Assembly (NCBI RefSeq): GCF_013375155.1 | Contig: NZ_JABXOF010000004.1 | Coordinates: 248,001 to 312,000, forward strand | Source of the DNA: Serratia ureilytica | Lineage (GTDB): Bacteria; Pseudomonadota; Gammaproteobacteria; Enterobacterales; Enterobacteriaceae | Direction: 5' to 3' | DNA: 64,000 nucleotides | In this document: positions 8,168 through 16,155 of the stretch, piece by piece | How the letters are laid out: each line of letters begins with the position of its first letter | Position numbering within the stretch: position 1 is the first letter of the stretch | Notes under the pieces: model-generated | What the model was told of the DNA's origin: nothing | The model's database searches: none | Seen by the model: only the letters and a program-made list of their open reading frames with translations | Program-made: the position numbers and the translations under genes

Positions 8168-8226
8168 TTGTGCCTCCGATCTTCCAACCTCATCGCGTTG
8201 TCGCCGCCCGCGCCGGGCGGCATCCT
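8168..8226 (+). promoter_or_regulatory. Late promoter PV with Ogr-type box
   Basis: TTGT-N12-CCAA at 8168-8187, nearly identical through offset 33 to the P/O box. The motif GCGCCGGGCG lies 42 bases after the box start (8210-8219), exactly as at PF, and the predicted -10 CATCCT is at 8221-8226 (offset 53). If the box centre is at -55 as in P2, the transcript starts at or next to the ATG of V (8233), leaving no leader. Confidence 0.68.
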
Positions 8227-8232
8227 TCCAGC

Positions 8233-8862
8233 ATGAACAATCAACACGACATTTTGCGCCTGCTGCGCAACCTGATCCGCATCGGCACTGTGAGCACCGT
8301 TGACCTTGATAACGGCCTGTGCCGCGTCGAAACCGGCGGCAATCTTACCGACTGGCTCAACTGGCTAACCTGTCGCGCCGGGCGTACTCGCAGCTGGTCG
8401 GCGCCCTCGGTCGGTGAGCAGGTGCTGATCTTTGCGCTGGGTGGCGAACTCGATACCGCGTTTGTACTGTGCGGCATTTTCTCTGACGACTTCCCGGCCC
8501 CGTCTGCGTCGGCGGATGCGCTGCATATCGCGTTTCCGGATGGCGCGGTCATCGAGTATGAACCGGAAACCGGCGCGCTGAGCGTGTCCGGCATTAAAAC
8601 CGCTGACGTGCAGGCGTCGGAGTCCATCACCGCCAGCACCAAAGTGGTGATCGTTAAGGCTGACAAAATCACGCTCGATGCGCCGGAGGTGGTCTGCACC
8701 AACAAGCTCACCACCGGCACGCTGGACGTGCAAAAAGGCGGGGCGATGCGCGGGAACATTGAGCATAGCGGCGGCTCGTTCTCGTCGAATGGCGTCGTTG
8801 TTGATACGCACACCCACGGCGGCGTCCAGACCGGCGGCGGGAGAACCGATGAACCCTCATGA
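8233..8862 (+). CDS. V: Baseplate spike gpV
   Basis: 209 residues (P2 gpV 211). Trimeric membrane-piercing spike at the baseplate tip. An N-terminal OB-like domain (CRVETGG, DWLNWLTCRAGRTR, SVGEQVLI) leads through a beta-helical middle (FPDGAVIEYEPETGALSVSG, then SNGVVVDTHTHGG). The HTH motif near 195 corresponds to the iron-binding histidines of P2 gpV. ATG 8233 is the first in-frame start after the promoter and has no Shine-Dalgarno. First gene of the V-W-J-I-H-G operon. Confidence 0.94.
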   Translation: MNNQHDILRLLRNLIRIGTVSTVDLDNGLCRVETGGNLTDWLNWLTCRAGRTRSWSAPSVGEQVLIFALGGELDTAFVLCGIFSDDFPAPSASADALHIAFPDGAVIEYEPETGALSVSGIKTADVQASESITASTKVVIVKADKITLDAPEVVCTNKLTTGTLDVQKGGAMRGNIEHSGGSFSSNGVVVDTHTHGGVQTGGGRTDEPS

Positions 8863-8872
8863 GGACACCTGT

Positions 8873-9013
8873 ATGAAAACCCTATCAGTAATTTTGGCCG
8901 CTCTTGTTTCTCGATTGGGTGCTGCGATTGCCTTATCGGGTGCTGTCATGCTGGCTCTTAAAGGAGTGTCCGGCTGGGGCTGGTTCCTGTTTATCGGGCT
9001 GCTGCTGTCATGA
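8873..9013 (+). CDS. Small hydrophobic protein between V and W
   Basis: 46 residues, too short for most gene finders. It starts MKTLSVILAALVSRLG and has two hydrophobic stretches (about 4-12 and 18-45), ending FLFIGLLLS. GAGGAC sits about seven bases before the ATG at 8873, and its TGA overlaps the W start as ATGA. This coupling and spacing support translation. I do not recognise a named P2 homologue; a small membrane protein of unknown role is all that can be said. Confidence 0.65.
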   Translation: MKTLSVILAALVSRLGAAIALSGAVMLALKGVSGWGWFLFIGLLLS

Positions 9014-9360
9014 ACAGCGCCAAATATATCGGCATGAACCGAGGCACCGGCCGCACGCTGACGGACATCGAGCATATTCGCCAGTCCGTGGCGGACATCC
9101 TGATCACGCCGCAGGGTTCGCGCCCGATGCGCCGGGCTTATGGCTCGTTGCTCTCTGAGCTGCTCGACCAGCCGCAGAACGACGCGCTGCGCCTGCAGAT
9201 TATGGCCGCCTGCTACAGCGCGATTTTGGCGTGGGAGCCGCGCGTCAAGCTGACCGGCATCGCTTTTAATACCACCTATGACGGCAAGATGGTGATCGAC
9301 ATCACCGGCACCCGCACCGATGCCCCCGGCGCGCTGTCGCTGTCTGTTCCTGTGAGCTGA
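9010..9360 (+). CDS. W: Baseplate protein gpW (gp25-like)
   Basis: 116 residues (P2 gpW 115). Wedge component of the baseplate, T4 gp25 family. Recognised by the N-terminal MNRGTGR, the core LTDIEHIRQSVADILITPQG, SRPMRRAYGS and EPRVKL. Overlaps the small upstream ORF by four bases and is followed by J after four bases. Confidence 0.94.
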   Translation: MNSAKYIGMNRGTGRTLTDIEHIRQSVADILITPQGSRPMRRAYGSLLSELLDQPQNDALRLQIMAACYSAILAWEPRVKLTGIAFNTTYDGKMVIDITGTRTDAPGALSLSVPVS

Positions 9361-9364
9361 AACC

Positions 9365-10273
9365 ATGGCAACGATTGACCTTTCACAGCTGCCCGCGCCG
9401 ATCGTCGTTGAGGTGCTGGATTATGAAGACATTTTGGCAGAGCGAAAGGCTACGCTGATTTCGCTTTACCCGGAGGAACAGCGGGAGGCCGTCGCGCGCA
9501 CGCTGGCGCTGGAGTCGGAGCCGATCGTTAAGTTGCTGCAGGAGAACGCCTACCGCGAGGTGATTTTACGCCAGCGCGTCAATGATGCCGCCAAAGCGGT
9601 GATGCTGGCATATTCCACCGGCGAAGACCTCGACCAGCTCGGCGAAAACTTCAACACGCCGCGACTGGTGATCGTCCCGGCGGATGAGAGCACCATTCCG
9701 CCGACACCGGCAATCATGGAAGCGGATGAAGATTACCGCCTGCGCCTGCAGGATGCTTTCGAAGGCATGAGCACAGCGGGATCGGCCGGTTCCTATCGTT
9801 TTCACGCCCGCTCGGCCGATGGCCGGGTGGCTGATGTGACAGCAATCAGCCCATCACCGGCTAACGTGACCGTCACCGTGTTGTCACGGGACGGCGACGG
9901 CACCGCCAGCCCTGAATTGTTGCAGGTTGTCCGCGATGCGCTGAATGATGAGGATGTGCGCCCGGTCGCCGATCGTGTCATCGTGCAAGCGGCCAAAATA
10001 ACCCGCTATGGCATTGATGCCACGCTGTTTCTCTATCCCGGCCCGGAGGTTGCGCCGATCCTCACGGAGGCGAAACAACGTTTGCAAAATTATGTGCTGA
10101 CCATGCGCCGCTTAGGCCGCAGTATCCGGCGCTCCGGCATCATCGCAGCGCTGACCGTAGAAGGTGTTGAACGTGTTGAGGTTGCTCAACCGACCACCGA
10201 CATCGTGCTGGATAAAACGCAGGCGGGTTACTGCACCGGCGTGAAAATCACACCGGGGCGCGCCGATGACTAA
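9365..10273 (+). CDS. J: Baseplate assembly protein gpJ
   Basis: 302 residues, the length of P2 gpJ. Outer wedge protein (T4 gp6-like) linking the baseplate hub to the tail fibres. Signature stretches are LSQLPAPIVVEVLDYE, YREVILRQRVNDAAKAVML, ATGEDLDQLG-like STGEDLDQLGENF, and YRFHARSADGRVADV. It overlaps I by eight bases. Confidence 0.94.
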   Translation: MATIDLSQLPAPIVVEVLDYEDILAERKATLISLYPEEQREAVARTLALESEPIVKLLQENAYREVILRQRVNDAAKAVMLAYSTGEDLDQLGENFNTPRLVIVPADESTIPPTPAIMEADEDYRLRLQDAFEGMSTAGSAGSYRFHARSADGRVADVTAISPSPANVTVTVLSRDGDGTASPELLQVVRDALNDEDVRPVADRVIVQAAKITRYGIDATLFLYPGPEVAPILTEAKQRLQNYVLTMRRLGRSIRRSGIIAALTVEGVERVEVAQPTTDIVLDKTQAGYCTGVKITPGRADD

Positions 10274-10799
10274 CCGCTTATTGCCTGTCGGCTCATCACC
10301 GCTGGAGGTTGCGGCCGCTGCCGCGTGTGCCGAGCTGGAGCGCGTGCCGGTTCCCCTGCGTGATTTGTGGAACCCGAAAACCTGCCCGGTGCATCTGCTG
10401 CCCTATCTGGCGTGGGCGTTCTCTGTCGATCGCTGGGATGAGGCGTGGCCGGAGGACGTGAAGCGGGGCGTGGTTTCGGCTGCGTTCTACATTCACCGGC
10501 ACAAGGGCACCATCGGCGCCGTGCGCCGCGTGGTGGAGCCGCTCGGCTACCTGATCAACGTTATCGAATGGTTCCACACCGACGGCGCAGATCCGCCCGG
10601 CACGTTCCGGCTGGATATTGGCGTACTTGAAACCGGCATCACCGAGGAAATGTATCAGGAAATGGAGCGCCTTATCGCCGACGCCAAGCCCCTGAGCCGC
10701 CACCTGATCGGCCTCAACATTTTGCAGGACATCCCCGGCCGGATTTACACCGGCGCGGCCACTATTGATGGCGATGTCATTACCGTTTACCCCGGATAA
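10266..10799 (+). CDS. I: Tail protein gpI
   Basis: 177 residues (P2 gpI 176). Baseplate/tail-tip protein connecting J to the fibre. Typical features are LLPVGSSPLEVAAAAACAEL, HLLPYLAWAFSVDRWDE, FYIHRHKGTIGAVRRVVEPL and SRHLIGLNI near the end. Overlaps J by eight bases; H follows nine bases later. Confidence 0.93.
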   Translation: MTNRLLPVGSSPLEVAAAAACAELERVPVPLRDLWNPKTCPVHLLPYLAWAFSVDRWDEAWPEDVKRGVVSAAFYIHRHKGTIGAVRRVVEPLGYLINVIEWFHTDGADPPGTFRLDIGVLETGITEEMYQEMERLIADAKPLSRHLIGLNILQDIPGRIYTGAATIDGDVITVYPG

Positions 10800-10808
10800 G
10801 AGAAAATC

Positions 10809-13325
10809 ATGAACAAATACAAAGCGATTATTACCACCGCCGGGGCGGCCAAGATTGCCGCCGCCAGCGCGGGCGGCACGCAGTTGAAAATCGTCTCTAT
10901 GGCCGTCGGCGACGGAAACGGCACGCTGCCGACACCTAACCCGGCACAAACAACGCTCGTCAATGAGAAATACCGTGCGGCGCTCAACGGGCTGGCTATT
11001 GATAAGGCAGTGAAAAATCACATTCTGGCCGAAATGATTATTCCGGCGAACGAGGGCGGGTGGTGGCTGCGTGAAATGGGCCTCTATGACGAGGCCGGGA
11101 CGCTGATTGCCGTCAGCAATATGGCGGAGAGCTACAAGCCGAAACTGGCAGAAGGCTCCGGGCGCACGCAGACGCTGCGCATGATTTTGATTGTCAGCAG
11201 TTCCGAAGCGATTCAGGTGATCGCCGGTGATGACACCGTGCTGGCGACAAAAGATTTTGTGGCTGAGGCGATCGCCGCGCATGAGAAAACCCGCAATCAC
11301 CCGGATGCCAGCACCATAGCGAAAGGGTTGGTACAGTTGAGCAGCGCGACAACCAGCACCGACGAAACGAAAGCCAGCACGCCGAAGGCGCTTAAAACGG
11401 TCAGCGATGCGAGCTTGAAAAAGGACGCTAATCTGTCCGACCTGCCGAATAAAGCCGCCGCGCGTGGCAATCTGGCGTTAGGTACGGCCGCGACGAAAAA
11501 CGTCGGGCTGGAAGGTGGGCAACTGATGGAGGTCGGTGCTTTTGGATTGGGAAGCGGCTCACGTCACCGGGAAGATGCGTATTGCAATCAGGGGGAAATC
11601 TATCGGGTTAATGGCTCATCAAAGAATGCACCGGGCGGCGATGTTTATGGTGTGCTGAGTTTGCCCTGCGACGGTGGCCCGTCGGGCGCGTATATGGCGG
11701 TACAAAACAACGGAAACGCATTCTTTGGCCGTTCAAATATCGCAGAAAACGGTGTGACTTGGTTTCAGGCTTACACCACCAAATTTAAGCCGACAGCGGC
11801 AGACGTCGGGGCATGGAGCAAAACAGAAGCCGATGGCCGTTTTCTGATGCTTTCCGGCGGCACAGTAAAAAAACTGGCGATTAAGCCCGGCAACGAGGAA
11901 ACAGAGGGAAACACACTCAATATTGAGGGAAATCAGCATACGCCCTTAGTGATGAGTCGTCTTTCTGCTCAGGGAAATTTATCTATCGGCTTCCAAGTCG
12001 CGGGAAAGGCGTTAATGCGCCTTGGTTTTGGGGCTGATGGCGAGTTGCATTGGGGGACTGAAGCTAATCAGGCGTCGAACCCGCGCATTTATACGACGGC
12101 TAAGCCGCCTACCGCGCAAGAAACAGGCGCGCTGACCGATGCGCAGGCTATGCAGAAATATGCGCTCCGATCCATCAAGGTGAACGGCAAACCGTTGAGC
12201 GGGGATGTCAATCTGTTGGCCGGTGATGTCAACGCATGGAACAAAACCGAAGCGGATGGCCGCTATGTAAAACAGACCGGCGACACGATGAAAGGGGCGT
12301 TAACTCTGCCGCGTATCGTATTCCCGAACGAAAATACCGCCAATGCTGACGATGACTTAAATCGCGAAAATGGCTTTACCGTTGAGTCATTGGTTGCCAC
12401 AACAAATAAGGGCTATCCCGTGCCGGGCGGCATGGGGGTGTTGTTTACCGGGAAAGTGAACGAGTTCCGCAATGTGCAATTTGCGGTAGGCTCCGGCGAT
12501 ATGGCGTTTTATTTGCGCTCGATGCGAAAAGACAGCGCGGCTTCGCTCCGCTGGGCGCGAGTTTATACGACGGACTACAAACCCACTGCGGCAGACGTCG
12601 GCGCGCTGACCGACGCGCAGGCCGCGCAGAAATACGCGCTGCGCTCTATCAAGGTGAACGGTAAGCCGCTGTCCGCCGATGTCAATTTGTTGGCCGCTGA
12701 CGTTAACGCCTGGAATAAAACCGAAGCAGATGGCCGCTATCTGGCGAAGACTGGCGGGCAGTTAACCGGGACGCTAAAGACCAGCGCGGAGATCCAATCT
12801 ACCCACATTGATAATTATCGCATGGTCGGCGGCGGGTTCGGTTCCTTCTGGCGCAATGACGGCAACCGGCTTTACCTGCTGCTTACAAAAGAAAACGACC
12901 AGTACGGCACATTCAACAACCTGCGTCCGTTTTCTGTTGATGTCAGAACCGGTGCCGCCGCCTTTGAGTCAGGTATTCATATCGGCGGTAACTGGCCTGC
13001 GATCACCACATCCAGCGGGACAACGTGGCATCCGGACGGCAACGTTCAGGGCAGCTGCTGGGGCGGCTACCTCAGCAACTGGCTTAATAAAAATATCTCG
13101 GCTGCGCAGAACAATGCGCAGAACTGGGCCTATCAGAATTTGGTTCAGGGTGTGCGCATGGCCGGGCGCACGGTTATCGCGGATACAGGCGGGCGCATCG
13201 ATTTACCGTCGGGCTGTGTTTATACGGGTATGTCCGGCTCAAACTACAACCCCTCAATCTGGGGCGCTTATTCAGCGGTTCAGGTGCTGATTAACGGCAC
13301 ATGGGCAACAATTGGAACGGTGTAA
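10809..13325 (+). CDS. H: Tail fibre protein gpH
   Basis: 838 residues, longer than P2 gpH (669). The conserved N-terminus (about 1-150; MNKYKAIITTAGAAKIAAA, GWWLREMGLYDEAG) attaches to the baseplate. Next come tail-collar repeats (KGLVQLSSAT, LSDLPNKAAARGNLALG), then two 52-residue repeats at about 440-491 and 598-649 (ALTDAQ..QKYALRSIKVNG and WNKTEADGRY). The C-terminus, which should contact the receptor, ends VLINGTWATIGTV. Host range depends on this protein. The repeats probably arose by internal duplication. Confidence 0.93.
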   Translation: MNKYKAIITTAGAAKIAAASAGGTQLKIVSMAVGDGNGTLPTPNPAQTTLVNEKYRAALNGLAIDKAVKNHILAEMIIPANEGGWWLREMGLYDEAGTLIAVSNMAESYKPKLAEGSGRTQTLRMILIVSSSEAIQVIAGDDTVLATKDFVAEAIAAHEKTRNHPDASTIAKGLVQLSSATTSTDETKASTPKALKTVSDASLKKDANLSDLPNKAAARGNLALGTAATKNVGLEGGQLMEVGAFGLGSGSRHREDAYCNQGEIYRVNGSSKNAPGGDVYGVLSLPCDGGPSGAYMAVQNNGNAFFGRSNIAENGVTWFQAYTTKFKPTAADVGAWSKTEADGRFLMLSGGTVKKLAIKPGNEETEGNTLNIEGNQHTPLVMSRLSAQGNLSIGFQVAGKALMRLGFGADGELHWGTEANQASNPRIYTTAKPPTAQETGALTDAQAMQKYALRSIKVNGKPLSGDVNLLAGDVNAWNKTEADGRYVKQTGDTMKGALTLPRIVFPNENTANADDDLNRENGFTVESLVATTNKGYPVPGGMGVLFTGKVNEFRNVQFAVGSGDMAFYLRSMRKDSAASLRWARVYTTDYKPTAADVGALTDAQAAQKYALRSIKVNGKPLSADVNLLAADVNAWNKTEADGRYLAKTGGQLTGTLKTSAEIQSTHIDNYRMVGGGFGSFWRNDGNRLYLLLTKENDQYGTFNNLRPFSVDVRTGAAAFESGIHIGGNWPAITTSSGTTWHPDGNVQGSCWGGYLSNWLNKNISAAQNNAQNWAYQNLVQGVRMAGRTVIADTGGRIDLPSGCVYTGMSGSNYNPSIWGAYSAVQVLINGTWATIGTV
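12126..12755 (+). repeat. Two 156-bp direct repeats inside the tail fibre gene
   Basis: Copies at 12126-12281 and 12600-12755 encode 52-residue segments that both read ALTDAQ, QKYALRSIKVNGKPLS, DVNLLA, DVNAWNKTEADGRY. They differ at about eight residues. A partial related unit (GAWSKTEADGRF) lies earlier, near 11809. The unit is a shaft repeat; recombination between copies could shorten or lengthen the fibre. Confidence 0.85.
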
Positions 13326-13326
13326 A

Positions 13327-13848
13327 ATGCAACACATTAAGAATTTGAAGCGGTACACGCCGGAAGAATTATTCCTCGGCGAGAACGTGGTTTATCTTCA
13401 GGATGATAACGGTATTGACTGGTACGCCGCGCAAAAATTGTTTTCGCCGGACACCGTAAAACTGGCTTATGACGAAAGCGGCATTATCTGCGCGATTAAC
13501 AGCGATGTGTCGATGCTGTGGCCGATTGGCTTATCGGTTATTGAGCTGAACCCAACGAAACTACCAAAGCGCTGTCTGGCTAATGGTGAGTGGGTGTTTG
13601 ACGGTAAGAAGGTGAGCCCGCGCGCCTATTCCGCAGAAGAAATGATGGCGAGGACTGAAGCCAGAAAAAATGAATTGCTGGCGATAGCGGGCGCGGCTGT
13701 TGCGCCGCTTCAGGATGCTGTTGATTTGGATATGGCGACCGAGGCAGAAAAAGCGCTGTTGGCGGACTGGAAAAAATACCGCGTGACGCTGAATCGCCTT
13801 GATATGTCAGCCCCGGAAATTGACTGGCCGGTGGCGCCCGGCGCCTAA
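13327..13848 (+). CDS. G: Tail fibre assembly protein gpG
   Basis: 173 residues (P2 gpG 175). Chaperone for folding and trimerising the gpH fibre. Start at ATG 13327, one base after the H stop; the longer frame beginning inside H was rejected. Typical features are LKRYTPEELFLGENVVYLQDD-type N-terminus (split motif), DWYAAQKLF, IDWPV near the end and the segment ADWKKYRVTLNRLD. Followed by a strong hairpin terminator. Confidence 0.92.
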   Translation: MQHIKNLKRYTPEELFLGENVVYLQDDNGIDWYAAQKLFSPDTVKLAYDESGIICAINSDVSMLWPIGLSVIELNPTKLPKRCLANGEWVFDGKKVSPRAYSAEEMMARTEARKNELLAIAGAAVAPLQDAVDLDMATEAEKALLADWKKYRVTLNRLDMSAPEIDWPVAPGA

Positions 13849-13854
13849 GAAAAA

Positions 13855-13877
13855 AGCCCGCAGCGATGCGGGCTTTT
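13855..13877 (+). terminator. Intrinsic terminator after gpG
   Basis: Perfect 8-bp stem AGCCCGCA / TGCGGGCT with loop GCGA, followed by four Ts and preceded by an A run. Ends the V-to-G late operon. The 250 bases between this hairpin and FI hold the PF promoter and no credible gene. Confidence 0.85.
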
Positions 13878-14033
13878 GTATTTGCGGTATTCCCTGATGT
13901 TGCCGCATCTACCTTTCGACATTACCCCGCCCGGCTAAAATCCGTCCAATTGATTGCATAGATCAATACAGCGTTATTGATCGGCGCGAGCGATCGTTAT
14001 TCCCTCCAAAATCCCCCAATCCGGCCCGGCCTG

Positions 14034-14092
14034 TTGTCTGGTCGGCCTTCCAGCACCCACCGCGTGCGGCCCGGCGCGCCGGGCGTCATCAT
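14034..14092 (+). promoter_or_regulatory. Late promoter PF with Ogr-type box
   Basis: TTGT at 14034-14037 with CTTCCA at 14047-14052, positioned like the V and O boxes, although the distal half (CCAG) matches the TTGT-N12-ACAA consensus poorly. GCGCCGGGCG follows at offset 42 (14076-14085), as at PV, and a -10 candidate CATCAT at 14087-14092 (offset 53). A start near 14099 would give a leader of about 26 bases containing CGGAG before the FI ATG. Confidence 0.62.
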
Positions 14093-14124
14093 GCCTGCAC
14101 CTACTCACCACCCGGAGCAAATTA

Positions 14125-15294
14125 ATGGGCGATTATCATCACGGCGTGCGCGTCGTCGAAATCAACGACGGCACCCGCGTTATTTCTACCGTATCGACGG
14201 CAATCGTCGGCATGGTCTGCACGGCGGAGGATGCTGACGCGTCGGTTTTCCCGCTCGATACCCCGGTACTGATCACCGACGTGCTGGCCGCATCCGGCAA
14301 GGCCGGTAAAAAAGGCACGCTGGCGGCGTCGCTGCGGGCGATCGCCGAACAGGCGAAGCCGGTCACGGTGGTTGTTCGCGTTGCCACCGGCAAAGACGCG
14401 GCGGAAACCACCTCCAACATCATCGGCGGCGCGAACGCTGAAGGCCGTTACACCGGCATGAAAGCGCTGTTATCTGCACAGGCTGAGCTGGGCGTTAAGC
14501 CGCGCATCCTCGGCGTGCCGGGGCTGGATAATCAGGAGGTCGCGACGGCGCTCGCCGGGATTTGTCAGCAGTTGCGCGCGTTCGGCTATATCAGCGCCCA
14601 CGGCTGCAAAACCGTGCAGGAGGCGATTAAGTACCGCGACAATTTCAGCCAGCGTGAGCTGATGCTGATCTGGCCGGATTTTGTCAGCTGGAACACCACC
14701 GCCAACCAGAGCGACATCGCCTACGCCACCGCCCGCGCGCTGGGCCTGCGTGCCAAAATCGACACGGAAACCGGCTGGCATAAGACGCTTTCGAACATCG
14801 GCGTTAACGGCGTGACCGGTATCACCGCCAGCGTGTTCTGGGATTTGCAGGCGCCCGGCACCGATGCCGACCTGTTAAACCAAGCGTGCGTCACCACGTT
14901 GATCCGCAAAGACGGCTTTAAATTCTGGGGTTCCCGCACCTGTTCCGATGATCCGTTGTTCATGTTCGAGAACTACACCCGCACCGCGCAGGTGCTGGCC
15001 GACACCATGGCCGAGGCGCACTTATGGGCCGTTGACCGCCCGGTAACGCCTACGCTGGTGCGCGACATGATTGACGGCATCAACGCGAAATTCCGCGAGC
15101 TGAAATCCGCAGGGCTGATTATCGACGGCACTTGTTGGTACGACGAAAGCGCCAACACCAAGGAAACCCTGAAGGCGGGCAAGCTGTTTATCGATTACGA
15201 CTACACGCCGGTGCCGCCGCTGGAGGATTTAACCCTGCGCCAGCGTATCACCGATCGCTATCTGGCGACGTTTGCGGCATCCGTGAACCGCTAA
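14125..15294 (+). CDS. FI: Contractile tail sheath gpFI
   Basis: 389 residues (P2 gpFI 396). Polymerises around the tail tube and contracts on infection. Recognised by the start MGDYHHGVRVVEINDGTR and by PVLITDVLAASGKAGKKG, RILGVPGLDNQEV and FWGSRTCSDDPLFMFENY, with RQRITDRYLATF near the end. CGGAG precedes the ATG. First gene of the FI-FII-E-T-U-D-ogr operon. Confidence 0.95.
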   Translation: MGDYHHGVRVVEINDGTRVISTVSTAIVGMVCTAEDADASVFPLDTPVLITDVLAASGKAGKKGTLAASLRAIAEQAKPVTVVVRVATGKDAAETTSNIIGGANAEGRYTGMKALLSAQAELGVKPRILGVPGLDNQEVATALAGICQQLRAFGYISAHGCKTVQEAIKYRDNFSQRELMLIWPDFVSWNTTANQSDIAYATARALGLRAKIDTETGWHKTLSNIGVNGVTGITASVFWDLQAPGTDADLLNQACVTTLIRKDGFKFWGSRTCSDDPLFMFENYTRTAQVLADTMAEAHLWAVDRPVTPTLVRDMIDGINAKFRELKSAGLIIDGTCWYDESANTKETLKAGKLFIDYDYTPVPPLEDLTLRQRITDRYLATFAASVNR

Positions 15295-15309
15295 AGGAGA
15301 CGTTAGAAC

Positions 15310-15819
15310 ATGGCACTGCCGAAAAAACTGAAATACCTGAACCTGTTCAACGACGGCTACAGCTATATGGGCGTCGTGTCCTCGCTGACGCTGCCGAAGC
15401 TCACCCGCAAGCTGGAGAAATACCGGGGCGGCGGCATGAACGGCGCGGCCTCCATCGATATGGGGCTGGACGATGACGCGCTGGCCGTTGAGTGGTCGAT
15501 GGGCGGCATTGATGAGCTGGTGCTGAAACAGTGGGGCGCCGTCGATGCTGTGCCGCTGCGCTTTGCCGGTTCCTTCCAGCGTGACGACACCGGCGAGGTG
15601 TCCGCTGTGGAAGTGGTGATGCGTGGCCGCCACAAAGAAATTGACTTTGGCGAGTACAAGCAGGGCGAGGATACCGAAACCAAGGTTTCCACCGAGTGTA
15701 CTTACTTCAAGCTGACCGTGGACGGCAAAGAGCTGATCGAAGTCGATACCGTGAACATGGTCGAAAAGGTCAACGGCGTTGACCGGCTGGCCGAGCATCG
15801 CAAGGCGATCGGCCTGTAA
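15310..15819 (+). CDS. FII: Tail tube gpFII
   Basis: 169 residues (P2 gpFII 172). Forms the inner tube through which DNA passes. Recognised by MALPKKLKYLNLFNDG, LPKLTRKLEKYRGGGM, GSFQRDDTGEV, GRHKEIDFGEYK and YFKLTVDGKELIEVD. AAAGGAG lies ahead of the start. Confidence 0.94.
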   Translation: MALPKKLKYLNLFNDGYSYMGVVSSLTLPKLTRKLEKYRGGGMNGAASIDMGLDDDALAVEWSMGGIDELVLKQWGAVDAVPLRFAGSFQRDDTGEVSAVEVVMRGRHKEIDFGEYKQGEDTETKVSTECTYFKLTVDGKELIEVDTVNMVEKVNGVDRLAEHRKAIGL

Positions 15820-15873
15820 TTTTTGTGCCAGCCCGCCGGGCTGGCCCTTTTCCCCCTGATTTGAGAGAACACC

Positions 15874-16155
15874 ATGAAAGACGCAAAAGAAAATACCGTT
15901 ACCCTCGACACCCCGATCCAGCGCGGTGAAACCACCATCACCGAGGTGCAGGTGATTAAACCTAACGCGGGCGCGCTGCGCGGCGTCGGGCTGGCGGCGA
16001 TCGCCAACGCCGATGTTGACGCGCTGCTGGTTGTGCTGCCGCGTGTGACCGTGCCGAACCTGACCAAAGAAGAATGCGCGCGCCTTGAGCTGCCGGATTT
16101 GGTGGCGCTGGCCGGGAAAGTGGTCGGTTTTTTGTCGCCGAACTCGGCAGCGTAA
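15874..16155 (+). CDS. E: Tail assembly protein gpE (0-frame product)
   Basis: 93 residues (P2 gpE 91). The short product of the overlapping E/E' reading frames; such G/GT-type pairs chaperone the tape measure in long-tailed phages. The 0-frame ends VVGFLSPNSAA. Start ATG 15874 follows GAGAG by seven bases. Near its end it carries the slippery T6G described separately. Confidence 0.9.
   Translation: MKDAKENTVTLDTPIQRGETTITEVQVIKPNAGALRGVGLAAIANADVDALLVVLPRVTVPNLTKEECARLELPDLVALAGKVVGFLSPNSAA

Noticed and set aside
13977-14237. 86-codon frame before FI, possible cargo gene
   Set aside because: Contains the PF promoter and the start of FI in another frame; composition is arginine/proline-rich noise.
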